This document shows positions 34,201 to 43,040 of a stretch of 64,000 nt of DNA, piece by piece (positions within the stretch are counted from its first letter, which is position 1; each line of letters starts with the position of its first letter). Position numbers and translations under genes: made by a program. The notes beneath the pieces were generated by a model, which was not told the DNA's origin, ran no database searches, and saw nothing but the letters and a program-made list of their open reading frames with translations. This stretch comes from Streptomyces sp. GQFP (GTDB lineage: Bacteria > Actinomycetota > Actinomycetes > Streptomycetales > Streptomycetaceae), in assembly GCF_021545335.1 (NCBI RefSeq), contig NZ_CP089312.1:7254001-7318000 (forward strand). Reading direction: 5' to 3'.

Positions 34201-35922
34201 TCACCTCCGTCCGCGCCGGGACCCGGACCCCCGTGACGCCTGCTGCCCCGTACGGCGTCCCGACTCGTCCGGCTGAGAGGCGCCGCTGCCCATGGTGCTG
34301 GTGTCGGCGGGCAGGCCCGCAGCCCGGCGCAGGCGCCAGACCAGGACGTCGCTGACGGACTCGGCCGTGCCCAGTTCCCGCCGTGCGGCGGCGTCGGCCA
34401 GGAGAGTGGCGGGATCGTGGCCGGCGGTTTCGGCGTCGGTGAGGGTGGCGGCGAGCGCGTACCAGCCGGGCTCGGCGAGGATCTGCTCCGCCAGCTCCGG
34501 CAGTGCTTCGCGCAGGACCGTCGTCTGCCGCTGGAGGAGGGGGCGCCCGAGGTGCCGGCCGCGTTGGTAGAGGGCGCCGAGTGGCTGGGCAGCGGCCAAC
34601 TGGTAGGCGGCGCGCAGGTGTTCGGCGGCCTTTCGGGCGGCGGCGGCCTGCTGGGAGTGGCCCTTCTTCGCGTGCCAGTGGGCGGTGGCGGTGATGAGGA
34701 AGAACAGCATGTCGATGGCCATCGCGGTCGTGGCGCCGTCCTCGCCCCGGCCGAGGGCGGGGCCACTGCGGACGAGGTCGCGGGCGGCCTCGCGCAGCGC
34801 CTGGTCGTGGCCGCGCTCGGCCCGGACGTGGGAACGGGAGGCACGCTCGAAGATGAAGGCGGCCTCGCGCAGTTCGGCTCGGGTGTGGGCGGCGGACGTC
34901 TTGGCCAGGGCGTCCAGGACCTCGCCGGCGGAGGCGATGTGGGCGGCGGCGACCGCGTCGTCGTCATACTCGATGACGAGTACGGCCTGCCATGCCGCTG
35001 CGGCCGTACGACGGCGGGCCGCCGACGGTCCGCCCGGCGCCGTACGGTCCTTCGGACCGGTGGGTACGGCGTCCTGGTCGGGGCGGTCGGCGGACCAGCG
35101 TTCCCGGATCCGGGGCAGTGACAGGTCGGGTGCGAGGCGCGCGCCGGGGTAGAAGACGGGTTCGCCGTCCTTGTTGCGGTCGTCGGGCAGCGCGACCTTG
35201 TAGCCGAGCAGGTCCCCGGAGGGGGCGAACCGCTTGCGGATCAGCAGGCCGGCGGCGGCCAGCCGGTCGAAGAACTCTTCCTCGCCCGTCGCGCCGGCCA
35301 CCGCCCGCCGTACGCTCTCGCGCAGTTCCTCCCGGGCGGTGCGCTCGCGGCCCTGGCGCTCGGCCTTGTGGCGTTCGGCGCTGGTGGGCCGCTGGGCGGC
35401 GGTGCCGTCACCAGGGGCGACCTGGTGGAGGCCGAGTTCCTTCTCGATGAGGCGGCACTCGGCCTGGGCGCGTTTGCCGGAGCGGAAGTCGTCGGGCCGG
35501 GAGCCGTCCTCGCAGACCAGGGTGGCGACGATGTGGATGTGGTCGTCGGCGTGGCGTACGGCGGCCCAGCGGCAGCCGGGCTGCCCGTCGCCGGGGTCGA
35601 TGCCGGTGGCGGCCACGATCCGCCGGGCGATCTCGCCCCATTCCTCGTCGGACAGGATCCGGTCGTCCGCCGTCGCGCGGACGGAGGTGTGCCAGACGTG
35701 CTTAGCGGGACGGGCGTGCTTCGGCAGTGCCATCACGGGCTGGTCCAGGAGCTGCTGGAGGTCTTCGAGGGCGGCGTTCGGGTCGCGGCCGGGATCGGGG
35801 GCCATGCCGTCGAAGGAGGCGACGAGGTGGGGGTCGGTGTGGTCCTCGTACTTGCCTGTGTCGTAGAGGTATTTGAGGAGACCGAAGGTCTTCGATCCGG
35901 TGTCGTTGACGCTGGGGATCAC
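34201..35922 (-). CDS. Relaxase/mobilization nuclease
   Basis: 573 aa from GTG at 35922, overlapping the mobC stop. N-terminal relaxase pattern: TGSKTFGLLKYLYDTG, HTSVRATADDRILSDEEW and the metal triad region RHADDHIHIVATLV (HxHxxI). The C-terminal half (about 300-570) is helical and unassigned. Relaxases nick at oriT and lead single-stranded transfer, unlike the TraB double-stranded route common in Streptomyces. Tyrosine nucleophile not pinned down. With MobC next door it is a mobilization module. Confidence 0.8.
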   Translation of the reverse strand: MIPSVNDTGSKTFGLLKYLYDTGKYEDHTDPHLVASFDGMAPDPGRDPNAALEDLQQLLDQPVMALPKHARPAKHVWHTSVRATADDRILSDEEWGEIARRIVAATGIDPGDGQPGCRWAAVRHADDHIHIVATLVCEDGSRPDDFRSGKRAQAECRLIEKELGLHQVAPGDGTAAQRPTSAERHKAERQGRERTAREELRESVRRAVAGATGEEEFFDRLAAAGLLIRKRFAPSGDLLGYKVALPDDRNKDGEPVFYPGARLAPDLSLPRIRERWSADRPDQDAVPTGPKDRTAPGGPSAARRRTAAAAWQAVLVIEYDDDAVAAAHIASAGEVLDALAKTSAAHTRAELREAAFIFERASRSHVRAERGHDQALREAARDLVRSGPALGRGEDGATTAMAIDMLFFLITATAHWHAKKGHSQQAAAARKAAEHLRAAYQLAAAQPLGALYQRGRHLGRPLLQRQTTVLREALPELAEQILAEPGWYALAATLTDAETAGHDPATLLADAAARRELGTAESVSDVLVWRLRRAAGLPADTSTMGSGASQPDESGRRTGQQASRGSGSRRGRR

Positions 35923-36545
35923 GCGGCACGCTGTTCGATCAGGCGGGCGGAGGCATCGCGGACGCTCTCGGCGGCACGGCGGACCGCGGCGATCGCCGCT
36001 TCCAGCTGGGGTGCTTCCGCACCGGAGTTGAGGGCCTTCACGGCCTGGTTGAGGTTGCTGCCGGCCCAGCCGAGCTTGCGGCGGCTGTCGAACAGCGCGG
36101 TGATCACTTCGCGTTCGTCGGCGATCTCGGCGCTCGTGCGGTCGAGGTCACGGGCTGTGGCGAGCGCGGCGCGGGCGAGGAACCCGGCGACGGACAGGTT
36201 GCACCGGGCGGCGGCGGACTTGATCAGCGCGAACTCTTCCTCGTTGAAACGCGTGTTGGGCTGGTGCAGGCGCTTCGTGGCGCGCGGCTGACGCGGACGC
36301 TGACGAGCGCGGTCAGCACGCTCACGGCGGCTGCGGCGCTCGGTCGGCTTCTCCTCCTTGCCCGGCTTCGATCCGCCCCCGGTCGAAGCCTCCCGGACCT
36401 GCGCCCCCCGGTGCAGGTCCTCCCCGTCCCCCTCGGGGGCGGGGTTGGCGGAAGCTACGCTTCCGCCCCAACTTGCTCGCCCTGAGACCGAGTTGGAGTC
36501 GGGATCAGGTTCCGGGGTGGTGCCGTTCTGGGCGGGGTTCGTCAT
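35919..36545 (-). CDS. mobC: MobC-like relaxosome accessory protein
   Basis: 208 aa from ATG at 36545. A long basic/polar N-terminus (about 1-95) precedes a MobC-type domain: NTRFNEEEFALIKSAAARC, SVAGFLARAALATA, and LGWAGSNLNQAVKALNSG. MobC helps the relaxase melt oriT. It overlaps the relaxase (GTGA) and the gene upstream (ATGA), so the three are one transcript. Confidence 0.8.
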   Translation of the reverse strand: MTNPAQNGTTPEPDPDSNSVSGRASWGGSVASANPAPEGDGEDLHRGAQVREASTGGGSKPGKEEKPTERRSRRERADRARQRPRQPRATKRLHQPNTRFNEEEFALIKSAAARCNLSVAGFLARAALATARDLDRTSAEIADEREVITALFDSRRKLGWAGSNLNQAVKALNSGAEAPQLEAAIAAVRRAAESVRDASARLIEQRAA

Positions 36546-36778
36546 CGGGTTTCGGGCCTCATGGTTCGGGTGCGGTGCTGGATGGTCGCCGCCAGCGCGA
36601 CGACGTCGGCCGGTCCCAAGAGGACGCGGACAGGTCCGTCGGGCCGGTCCTGGACGAGCCACTGGCGGTTCGGCGTGAAGACGGCAGTGTGCAGGAGTCG
36701 CCGGCGGACCAGGACGTCCGCCCAGGCGCCGGCCTCGGCGGCGTTGGGCTCGGATGAACGAGAGGGAAGCGGAATCAT
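36542..36778 (-). CDS. Small protein in the mobilization operon
   Basis: 78 aa from ATG at 36778 with GGAGA upstream. WADVLVRRRLLHTAVFTPNRQW and PVRVLLGPADVVALAATIQ are visible. Not recognised; overlaps mobC. Confidence 0.55.
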   Translation of the reverse strand: MIPLPSRSSEPNAAEAGAWADVLVRRRLLHTAVFTPNRQWLVQDRPDGPVRVLLGPADVVALAATIQHRTRTMRPETR

Positions 36779-36865
36779 GGCGTGTCTCCTGGAGCGGGGC
36801 GGTGGCCCGGCACGGAGCCGGGTCACCCGTTGCGGGTAGGGGTGTTGAGCTGGGGTTTGGCCGGT

Positions 36866-37057
36866 TCAGCCGCACTCGGGGCAGCGCCCGACGTGGCTGT
36901 TGAGCGCTCGGGCCATCCGCTGCTTCGTCGAGGCAGCTTGCTTTGCGCTGGACTTCGCCGCCGGCCTGCCCTCGTGCCGCTTGGAGTGGGCGAGCATGAA
37001 GCCGATCTCCCGCTCGTACTCCGCGCGGACGGTGTCGAACTGGTGGCAGGTCTTCAT
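36866..37057 (-). CDS. Small basic protein with CPECG end
   Basis: 63 aa from ATG at 37057 overlapping the previous stop. Basic centre (KSSAKQAASTKQRMARAL) and a C-terminal CPECG that could bind zinc with another partner. Function unknown. Confidence 0.5.
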   Translation of the reverse strand: MKTCHQFDTVRAEYEREIGFMLAHSKRHEGRPAAKSSAKQAASTKQRMARALNSHVGRCPECG

Positions 37058-38838
37058 CGGGCGGTGCTCCTTGTCTTGGTGGTGCCGTCGCTCCGCAGTT
37101 CCTGGAGGACGAGGCTCAGCCGGTCGTTCCGGCCGCCCTTCAGGCCCTCGCGGCGGAGGATCTCCCGCAGCTGGACCCGGGTGACGGACTCGTTGCCGTC
37201 CCGTTCGAGCAGGGCGGGGACGTGGGGGCGGACCTGCAGGACGAGCTGGTCCACCGACTGCTCCGGCTCGCGTGGCGGGCGCTGTGTCTGCGGGGTGCGG
37301 GACCGGCCGCGCTTCCCCTTGTTCTTCGTCCTGGTCTTCGCGGTCGTCTTCCGCCGGAGGGGGACCTTGTGTCCCCGGTCCCCGGTGGGCTCGGTCCCCG
37401 TGTCGGTCGGTCCCCGGTCCCCGGTGGGCTCGGTCCCCGTGTCGGTCGGTCCCCGGTCCCCGGTGGGCTCGGTCCCCGTGTCGGTCGGTCCCCGGTCCCC
37501 GGTGGGCTCGGTCCCCGTGTCGGTCGGTCCCCGGTCCCCGGTGGGCTCGGTCCCCGTGTCGGTCGGTCCCCGGTCCCCGGTGGGCTCGGTCCCCGTGTCG
37601 GTCGGTCCCCGGTCCCCGGTGGGCTCGGTCCCCGACTCGGCGGCGCTCGGTCCCCGACGTGAATCAGGGCCCTGAGCAGGCACTTCTCGCGTCAGGCGCT
37701 CAGTCCCCACGCCTCGGGCGTCCCCCTCCGAGGTTTCCGGATTGGCGGGACCGGTCCCCGGGACCGCGCCTGCTTCTGGGACCTCGGTCCCCACCCCGGT
37801 CCCCGCCTCCTCGCCTTCGGTCCCCGCGCCTGCCGACGCCTTCGAGTCCGCAAACTCGGTCCCCGGTCCCCTCGGGGCGCTCGGTCCCGTGCCCCCGTCC
37901 GACTCGTCGGGACCGTGGGGACCGGCTACGGGGACCGGCGCCTTCGAGGCTGACTGCGAGGGGACCGTGGCTGCCGTTGCGGTGCTCTGTACCGGGGACC
38001 AGGGCGAGGGCAGCGGGATCGTAGCGAGCGCGAGGGCGTGCCGACGGGCGGCGAGCTGGTCGAGCAGCTGCGCGCGCTGGAGGGGGTCGGTGCCGACCGA
38101 GGCCCTGCCGACCGCCTTCGACAGGCGCCGCGTGAGCCGACGGCCGCGTCGGCTCCGCTGCTGCGCGGGTGTGCGTTCGGCGAGGCGGGCGGCGAGGGCG
38201 ACCGCGCGGGTGGTCGCCCGATCCCGGGTGATCTGCGCGGCGTCGCGGTCTCGCGCGGCGATGCCGAGGCGGGACAGGAGCCGCTCGCGTGCCTCCCGGC
38301 CCAGGACGGCGATCAGCCCGTGGGAGGCGGCGCCCGGGGTGCGCAGGCGCAGCTCGATCCCCATCGCGAGGTGCCACAGCATCGCCGCCATGACTGGCCC
38401 GACGAAGGCCCGGACGGTGCCGCCGACAGGACCGCTCTCGGCATAGGCGGGAATCACCTGCACTCCGGTGATCACCCAGACCAGGGTGCCCGGCATGCCG
38501 GGGGCGCCCTGAGTGGCCAGGTTCTGGCGTGCCATCAGCGCGGTCGCGAAGAGCGCCAGCTCGGCTGCGGCGAACATCCCGGCCCGCTCGGCGGTGCCGG
38601 CCATATCGAGGAAGTCGGCCGCGAAGCGCCACGAGGTGTCGGCGCTGTAGGCGGTGCAGCCGAGGGCAGCAAGGGCAGCGACCTTGACCGCCGGACCGCC
38701 GAGACGTTTCTGCGTGCGCGTACCCCGGCGCCGGATCGTCCAGGCGGCCAGCACCAGCACGAGGGCAGCGGGCACGCCGGCGTCGAGGAGGAGAGGGAGG
38801 TCCGGAGCGGCGCTGAGGGTGAGGACGGGGTGGATCAT
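37054..38838 (-). CDS. DUF2637-type membrane protein with tandem-repeat tail
   Basis: 594 aa from ATG at 38838. Residues about 14-165 hold four to five hydrophobic segments (LLLDAGVPAALVLVLAAWTI, KVAALAALGCTAYSADTSW, MFAAAELALFATALMA, and two more), the DUF2637 plan seen in actinobacterial plasmid and ICE proteins. A basic, helical region follows (about 200-260). The middle is a long charged linker with six full and one partial copy of GTEPTGDRGPTDT. The last 90 residues are basic then a folded winged-helix-like domain (SVDQLVLQVRPHVPALLERDGNESVTR, LREILRREGLKG). It may link membrane and DNA during transfer or replication. Confidence 0.75.
   Translation of the reverse strand: MIHPVLTLSAAPDLPLLLDAGVPAALVLVLAAWTIRRRGTRTQKRLGGPAVKVAALAALGCTAYSADTSWRFAADFLDMAGTAERAGMFAAAELALFATALMARQNLATQGAPGMPGTLVWVITGVQVIPAYAESGPVGGTVRAFVGPVMAAMLWHLAMGIELRLRTPGAASHGLIAVLGREARERLLSRLGIAARDRDAAQITRDRATTRAVALAARLAERTPAQQRSRRGRRLTRRLSKAVGRASVGTDPLQRAQLLDQLAARRHALALATIPLPSPWSPVQSTATAATVPSQSASKAPVPVAGPHGPDESDGGTGPSAPRGPGTEFADSKASAGAGTEGEEAGTGVGTEVPEAGAVPGTGPANPETSEGDARGVGTERLTREVPAQGPDSRRGPSAAESGTEPTGDRGPTDTGTEPTGDRGPTDTGTEPTGDRGPTDTGTEPTGDRGPTDTGTEPTGDRGPTDTGTEPTGDRGPTDTGTEPTGDRGHKVPLRRKTTAKTRTKNKGKRGRSRTPQTQRPPREPEQSVDQLVLQVRPHVPALLERDGNESVTRVQLREILRREGLKGGRNDRLSLVLQELRSDGTTKTRSTAR
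37372..37634. repeat. 39-bp tandem repeat inside the DUF2637 gene
   Basis: Six full units plus one partial, 39 bp each, encoding 13-residue GTEPTGDRGPTDT in frame. Copies are essentially identical, so the array is recent or maintained by recombination. The G-rich motif GGGGACC recurs outside the array as well. Confidence 0.95.
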
Positions 38839-39476
38839 GCGGCCTTTCCGAGAGAAGCGGGCGCCGGAGTCGACGCCGCCGGGCGGGCTACCGGCTGCTG
38901 TGTGCCAGGTGCGGCGGGCGCGGGGCTGCCTGCTGCCGGATTGGTCGTCTTCCGCTTCTTCTTGGGCCGCGGCACGCCGTAGGTGCGGTCGCGGTCGAAG
39001 ACCTTGTTGGCGGCCTGACGGAGCAGGTCTCGGGCGTGCTTGTGGCTGATCTGCAGGGCGGCGGCGAGCCTGCCGGGCCGCCAGCCGCGTACGTAGGCAT
39101 GGTCGATGACGACCTGCCGCTCGACCTCGGTCAGGTGTACGTCACGTCCCTGGAAGAAGGCCGTCACGCGCCGGTAGTCGAGACGCTTGGGCAGGCCGTC
39201 GTGCAGAGGGCGCCGCTCGGCTTCGGTGAGGCCGCCCCAGACGCCTTCCTTGAGGACGTTCTCCAGGGCGAAGTCGAGGCACTCACGGCGTACCGGGCAC
39301 CAGCCGCACAGCTCCTTCGCCTCCGCGATGTCCTCGTGGTCCCGGGGCCCGGGGAAGAAGACGGCGTCGGCGTCCTCGACGTCCATGCCGTGGCACGCTC
39401 CGCGGGTGTGCCAGCTGGTGTCTCCGATGCCGCGCAGGCCGGTGGCCGGCGCGTCGTGGGTGGTGATGTGGCGCAA
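38835..39476 (-). CDS. WhiB-family iron-sulphur regulator with C-terminal HTH
   Basis: 213 aa from TTG at 39476. Cysteines ACHGM, and LCGWCPVRREC form the four-ligand [4Fe-4S] set (first Cys of ACHG, then CxxC and C). GVWGGLTEAERR is the WhiB turn. A C-terminal helix-turn-helix-like unit (LTEVERQVVIDHAYVRGWRPGRLAAALQI) and a basic KKKRK tail extend it beyond typical WhiB length. Probably a redox-sensitive regulator of the mobilization block; its stop overlaps the next gene. Confidence 0.85.
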   Translation of the reverse strand: MRHITTHDAPATGLRGIGDTSWHTRGACHGMDVEDADAVFFPGPRDHEDIAEAKELCGWCPVRRECLDFALENVLKEGVWGGLTEAERRPLHDGLPKRLDYRRVTAFFQGRDVHLTEVERQVVIDHAYVRGWRPGRLAAALQISHKHARDLLRQAANKVFDRDRTYGVPRPKKKRKTTNPAAGSPAPAAPGTQQPVARPAASTPAPASLGKAA

Positions 39477-39637
39477 GGCGATCTCCGATGTGCTGCCGCG
39501 GCGGCCGACCGGGGCGGTGCTCGGCGGGCGCTGCGTCGGGTGCCGGCTGCGGTGCGCGGGCGTGCGCCGCAGCCGGGGCGGGACGGTGATGTTGGGAGGC
39601 GGTGCAGCGGACGGGATGTACGCGCCGGATGCGCTGG

Positions 39638-40345
39638 TCAGGCCATGGCGGGCTGTTGAGCCTGCTGGTCCTGCTGGGCGGCGGCGAGGTCGATGCGGCC
39701 GGGGTGCGGGGTGGCACGCGGGGCAGTTCCGCGTACCCCGTCGTCGGGGCCGATCCGGCGGCGCCGACAGGGCTCACCGGGCTGGGCCTTGCACCATTCG
39801 CAGCGCACGCTCAGGGCGTCGGGCTCTCCTAGAGCGATGGCCATTTCACGGGCTGCCCGGCCGGGCCGGTAGGGCGCGAGGGCGGCTCGGGCAGCGGGCG
39901 GGATGCAGGAGCCGACCCGCTCCAGCATCGTCTCCAGCTCCGGGTCGGTCCCCTCCCGACCGCTGGTGATCGCCCGTGCCTGTGCGGGCTCCGCGAGGCC
40001 GGCGGCGACGGCGCGGCGCATGCCGACCAGCTCGGCGGTCCAGGCGACTTGGTCGTCCGGATCGGCGGACGGTGTCGGGTCGGAGTGCCGGGCCAGACGG
40101 TCGCGCCGGTAGCTCTCCCAGGGCCGGACCACGTCCGCGGGCAGGATCTGGTACGGCGAAGTGCGGATGTGCTGGCGGGCGGCCACGCGGGCGTCCCAGC
40201 CGTACGGGGTGGCCATCGGCACGTCGCCGAGCAGCTCGTGCCACTGGGCGAGCTGGTCGCGGGCTTCGCCCTGGTCAGTGCGGATGGTGCGGGGGTCGAG
40301 TCGGCCGAGGTAGGCCAGCAGGGCGGCGGTTTCGCGGCGGTCCAC
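39638..40345 (-). CDS. Protein with C-terminal CxxC-type zinc finger
   Basis: 235 aa from GTG at 40345, preceded by GGAGG. Mostly helical N-terminus (REMAI and similar), then CEWCKAQPGEPC, a compact zinc-finger of the type common on phage and plasmid proteins, with a Pro/Ala tail. It follows the HTH gene with a 2-nt gap. Function unknown. Confidence 0.65.
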   Translation of the reverse strand: MDRRETAALLAYLGRLDPRTIRTDQGEARDQLAQWHELLGDVPMATPYGWDARVAARQHIRTSPYQILPADVVRPWESYRRDRLARHSDPTPSADPDDQVAWTAELVGMRRAVAAGLAEPAQARAITSGREGTDPELETMLERVGSCIPPAARAALAPYRPGRAAREMAIALGEPDALSVRCEWCKAQPGEPCRRRRIGPDDGVRGTAPRATPHPGRIDLAAAQQDQQAQQPAMA

Positions 40346-40347
40346 GG

Positions 40348-41232
40348 TCAGACCTCCGTTCCGGTCGGCTCGTCGAGGGCGGCGAGAAGGGCAGCGGTGT
40401 GGGCCTCGGTCCGCGTCATGCCGCTCGGCGCGGAGGAGCTCTTGCCGGGCCCGGCGTAGAGGTTCGGGCGGCTGGGGGCGTGCTCTCGGGCGATCCAGGA
40501 GCGCCAGTCGGCAGCCCAGGCTTCCGCCGGCCTCGGCTCGAAGCCGGCGCGGTGGGCACGCCACTTCGCGTCGGCCGTCTGCAGGCCCTGCTCGCCGAGG
40601 CGGTCGAGGTGTCCCTGCTGGCGGGCCCAGGTGTGGGTGGCTGGGTCGACCTGCCACTCGGCAGCCGAGGTGACGGCAGCACCACTGCTGTACCTACGGT
40701 TCAAATCCGGTTCACTACGGTTCTGTGTGCCGGTTTCCGGTACATCGCTGTGCCGGTTTCCGGTACGTCGACGTGCCGGTTTCCGTCGGGACCTGCCGGT
40801 TTCCGGTACTGCCGGTTTCCGGGCCCTCGCGGGTGATTCCGGCACCTCACGGGGGCGGATTCCGTACCGCCGCAGGGCCGAGATCCGGAGCGCTGGGGCG
40901 GCCTCGGGCCCCTCCTCCGGCGCCTGGTCGGCTTCCTCGTCCTCGGCGGTCTGCACCGCGGCCTCGGCGGCGAGGGGTAGGCGGTAGACGGTGCTGCGCT
41001 GCGGGCCGGTGAGGTCGTCGAGTTGCTCCAGCTCACCGGCGTGGACCAGGCGGTCGATGGCTTCGCGCACCGTGGAGACGGAAGCGCGCGTGCGCTTGGC
41101 CAGGCTCGACAGCGAGGCCCAGGAGACGTACTGCTCGTCGGCCACCCGGTCGGCAATCGACAGCAGGACCAGACGCGCGGTCCCCCGGCTGGTGCTGTGC
41201 TCCCACACCCACTCGCGGGCTTCGCTGCTCAT
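40348..41232 (-). CDS. HTH protein, possible replication initiator
   Basis: 294 aa from ATG at 41232. Winged-helix domain about 1-85: LVLLSIADRVADEQYVSWASLSSLAKRTRASVSTVREAIDRL and STVYRLP. The middle is low-complexity and basic. It carries the DNA repeat array at 40728-40822 in its coding region, out of frame among copies. The combination of a DNA-binding protein with internal iterons resembles plasmid replication initiators. The call as a Rep protein is inference. Confidence 0.6.
   Translation of the reverse strand: MSSEAREWVWEHSTSRGTARLVLLSIADRVADEQYVSWASLSSLAKRTRASVSTVREAIDRLVHAGELEQLDDLTGPQRSTVYRLPLAAEAAVQTAEDEEADQAPEEGPEAAPALRISALRRYGIRPREVPESPARARKPAVPETGRSRRKPARRRTGNRHSDVPETGTQNRSEPDLNRRYSSGAAVTSAAEWQVDPATHTWARQQGHLDRLGEQGLQTADAKWRAHRAGFEPRPAEAWAADWRSWIAREHAPSRPNLYAGPGKSSSAPSGMTRTEAHTAALLAALDEPTGTEV
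40728..40822. repeat. Iteron-like array of TGCCGGTTTCCGGTAC
   Basis: Five copies of the 16-nt unit, the core CCGGTTTCCGG itself hyphenated palindromic, start at 40728, 40751, 40774, 40794 and 40810 (spacing 23, 23, 20, 16). The copies fall in different reading frames of the host gene, encoding RKPA, PETG and TGNR versions, so the DNA, not the protein, is conserved. Possible origin iterons or operators for the HTH protein. Confidence 0.8.
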
Positions 41233-41375
41233 CGGCCGCTCCCGGTGAGCAGGCGGGGCCGACGGCGCACCGGGGCCGGGATGGTGTGCTCCGGTTCGGG
41301 GCGCTGAGGCGCCGAGGCGGAGGTGGCTGCCGCGCAGGCCATGCGGTTGGGCCTTTTGCGCAGGGCAGGAGGCAT
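41229..41375 (-). CDS. Small leader ORF coupled to the HTH gene
   Basis: 48 aa from ATG at 41375, with AAGGGGA 8 nt upstream and a stop overlapping the HTH start (ATGA). Basic, Arg/Pro-rich (ALRKRPNRMACAAA). May be a translation-coupling leader rather than a functional protein. Confidence 0.45.
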   Translation of the reverse strand: MPPALRKRPNRMACAAATSASAPQRPEPEHTIPAPVRRRPRLLTGSGR

Positions 41376-42133
41376 GTAAGAATCCCCTTTGCAGTGTTGC
41401 CACGCTGACGCGCCCCGTGGAAGGGATCAGCGTGGTGAAGGTGGGCAATCTCCGCCCTTGCCGGGGCGAGTTGCCGTTGAGCGTTCGGCGTCCGGGAGTT
41501 AGCGCTCCCGGGCGCCGCCGCTGTATGCGGACCTACAGCTCTGGTCGGTACCTGCCGTGCTCCTCACGCTCGTGGGCCCGGGCGGCGGGGTGCCTGGGGG
41601 ACGACGAACATACGCACGGACCCGTGTCAAGATCCAGAGTTGGTTCTTAATCCCTGTACTAGTTGCAGAGAGCGACGGGGAGCCTCACTTTTGCGCTGGC
41701 CCGGAAGTGCCGACTCGTGCCGCCATATAGACCCTTTGGGAAATTGGCCCCTTTTATTCCACTCTGCCAGGCGTTCGGCGCTGGACTGGACGGTTGCGAG
41801 TCATCAGGCAGCACCCCTGTGGGTGGGGTTGCGGCGCGGGGCTATCCCCGCGCGGCCCCGACAGGGTGCGGCCGTTGATGAGGGTGGGGCCGAATCCGTA
41901 GTCTCGTCGTCGGCAACGGCTGGGTACCGAATCCGGTGGCGCGTTGCGCAGGCGGCGACGGCGACGCAATATGCATGGAGGGTCCTTCCGGAGGCTCGCA
42001 CCGTAGAGAGCTGGAGCCGGCCAGCAGGTGCGATACGGGAACGTACGCCAGTTGCGTAAATGTATCAAGCCTGGGCTACAGTTGCTCTAGAGGACGCCCC
42101 CACCAGCCCGATCGCCACCCTGCAGGAGTTCAT
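41376..42133. other. Long region without a clear gene
   Basis: About 758 bases between divergent transcription units. A stretch near 41728-41762 is AT-richer than its surroundings. No tRNA or coding frame with support was found. With the iteron array in the adjacent gene, this is a candidate replication or regulatory region. Confidence 0.4.
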
Positions 42134-43009
42134 GTGTCCCCACGTCAGTTCGACGGCAGCCGCATACGTGCTGTCCGGCGTGGCAAGGACCTCCATCAGA
42201 AGGAATTGGCCGAGATGGTGGGCGTCAGCGCCCCCACAGTCGCGCGATGGGAGAGCGGCCAGGACTTCCCCAAGGGCGAGAAGCTCCCCGCGATTGCAGC
42301 GGCGCTCGGTCAGCCGCTTGATGTCCTTTTCCCCCACGACGGTCCGCCGGACCTGCAGCTCCTGCGCTGCGACGCCGGCCTCAGCGTGGCGCAGGCCGCT
42401 GCGATCATCGACGCGAGCCGCGTGCCGGTGAGCAACGCGGAATCCGGCCGGCGCCGGCTCAGTGATGCTTACGTGCAGCCGCTTGCACAGGCGTACGGGG
42501 TGACCAAGGAGGAATTGCTGGCCGCCCAGGACTGCTCGTTCGGGCTTCGCCCCCGGGGCTCGCGTGACGAGCGGGCGTCCGCACCTCGCACGGTCGGGGA
42601 GAAGATCAACTATCTCCTGCAGCACGGGTACGTTGGTCAGGAAGCGCCCTCTGATGAGGAAATTGCGCGGATCGTCAATGAGTATGCGGGCGTGGCGGCC
42701 GTCACCGCCGACGGCATCGCCGCCCTTCGCGCGGGTGCCACAACCGAGGCTTCTGATGTGGTGCGTGCTGGCCTGGCCCAGGCCCTCCAGGTCGACGCGG
42801 CCCTCTTCGAGGACGATGCCGAGGTCGACCCTGCGGCCCGCGAATTCCTGGAGGGACTCCGCTTCCTCGGCTCGATTCACCGAGGGCAGATCCTTGGCCT
42901 GGCTGCCCGTGGCAGCAGCAGGGGTCTGTCCGCCGAGATGATGGCCCACATCAACGAGCTCGTCGGAGAGCTGAAGCACAAGCTGCCAGAGGCGCAGGAT
43001 GGGGAGTGA
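42134..43009 (+). CDS. XRE-family regulator with two HTH domains
   Basis: 291 aa from GTG at 42134 (CAGGAG 5 nt upstream). First HTH about 8-65: KDLHQKELAEMVGVSAPTVARWESGQDFPKGEKL. Second about 75-130: LLRCDAGLSVAQAAAIIDASRVPVSNAESGRRR. The C-terminal half is helical and may sense or oligomerise. The ImmA/IrrE gene at 46666, a usual partner of XRE proteins, lies 3.7 kb away and on the other strand. Confidence 0.8.
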   Translation: MSPRQFDGSRIRAVRRGKDLHQKELAEMVGVSAPTVARWESGQDFPKGEKLPAIAAALGQPLDVLFPHDGPPDLQLLRCDAGLSVAQAAAIIDASRVPVSNAESGRRRLSDAYVQPLAQAYGVTKEELLAAQDCSFGLRPRGSRDERASAPRTVGEKINYLLQHGYVGQEAPSDEEIARIVNEYAGVAAVTADGIAALRAGATTEASDVVRAGLAQALQVDAALFEDDAEVDPAAREFLEGLRFLGSIHRGQILGLAARGSSRGLSAEMMAHINELVGELKHKLPEAQDGE

Positions 43010-43040
43010 CGCCGTCGGCGAGTAATCCTCGTGGGCTTGG

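Noticed and set aside
37372..37634. Tandem repeat as a CRISPR array
   Set aside because: Units are contiguous without spacers and encode an in-frame peptide repeat.
40697..40710. GGTTCAAATCC, like a tRNA T-loop, as a tRNA gene or att site
   Set aside because: No cloverleaf or acceptor stem around it; it lies inside the HTH gene and its repeat array.
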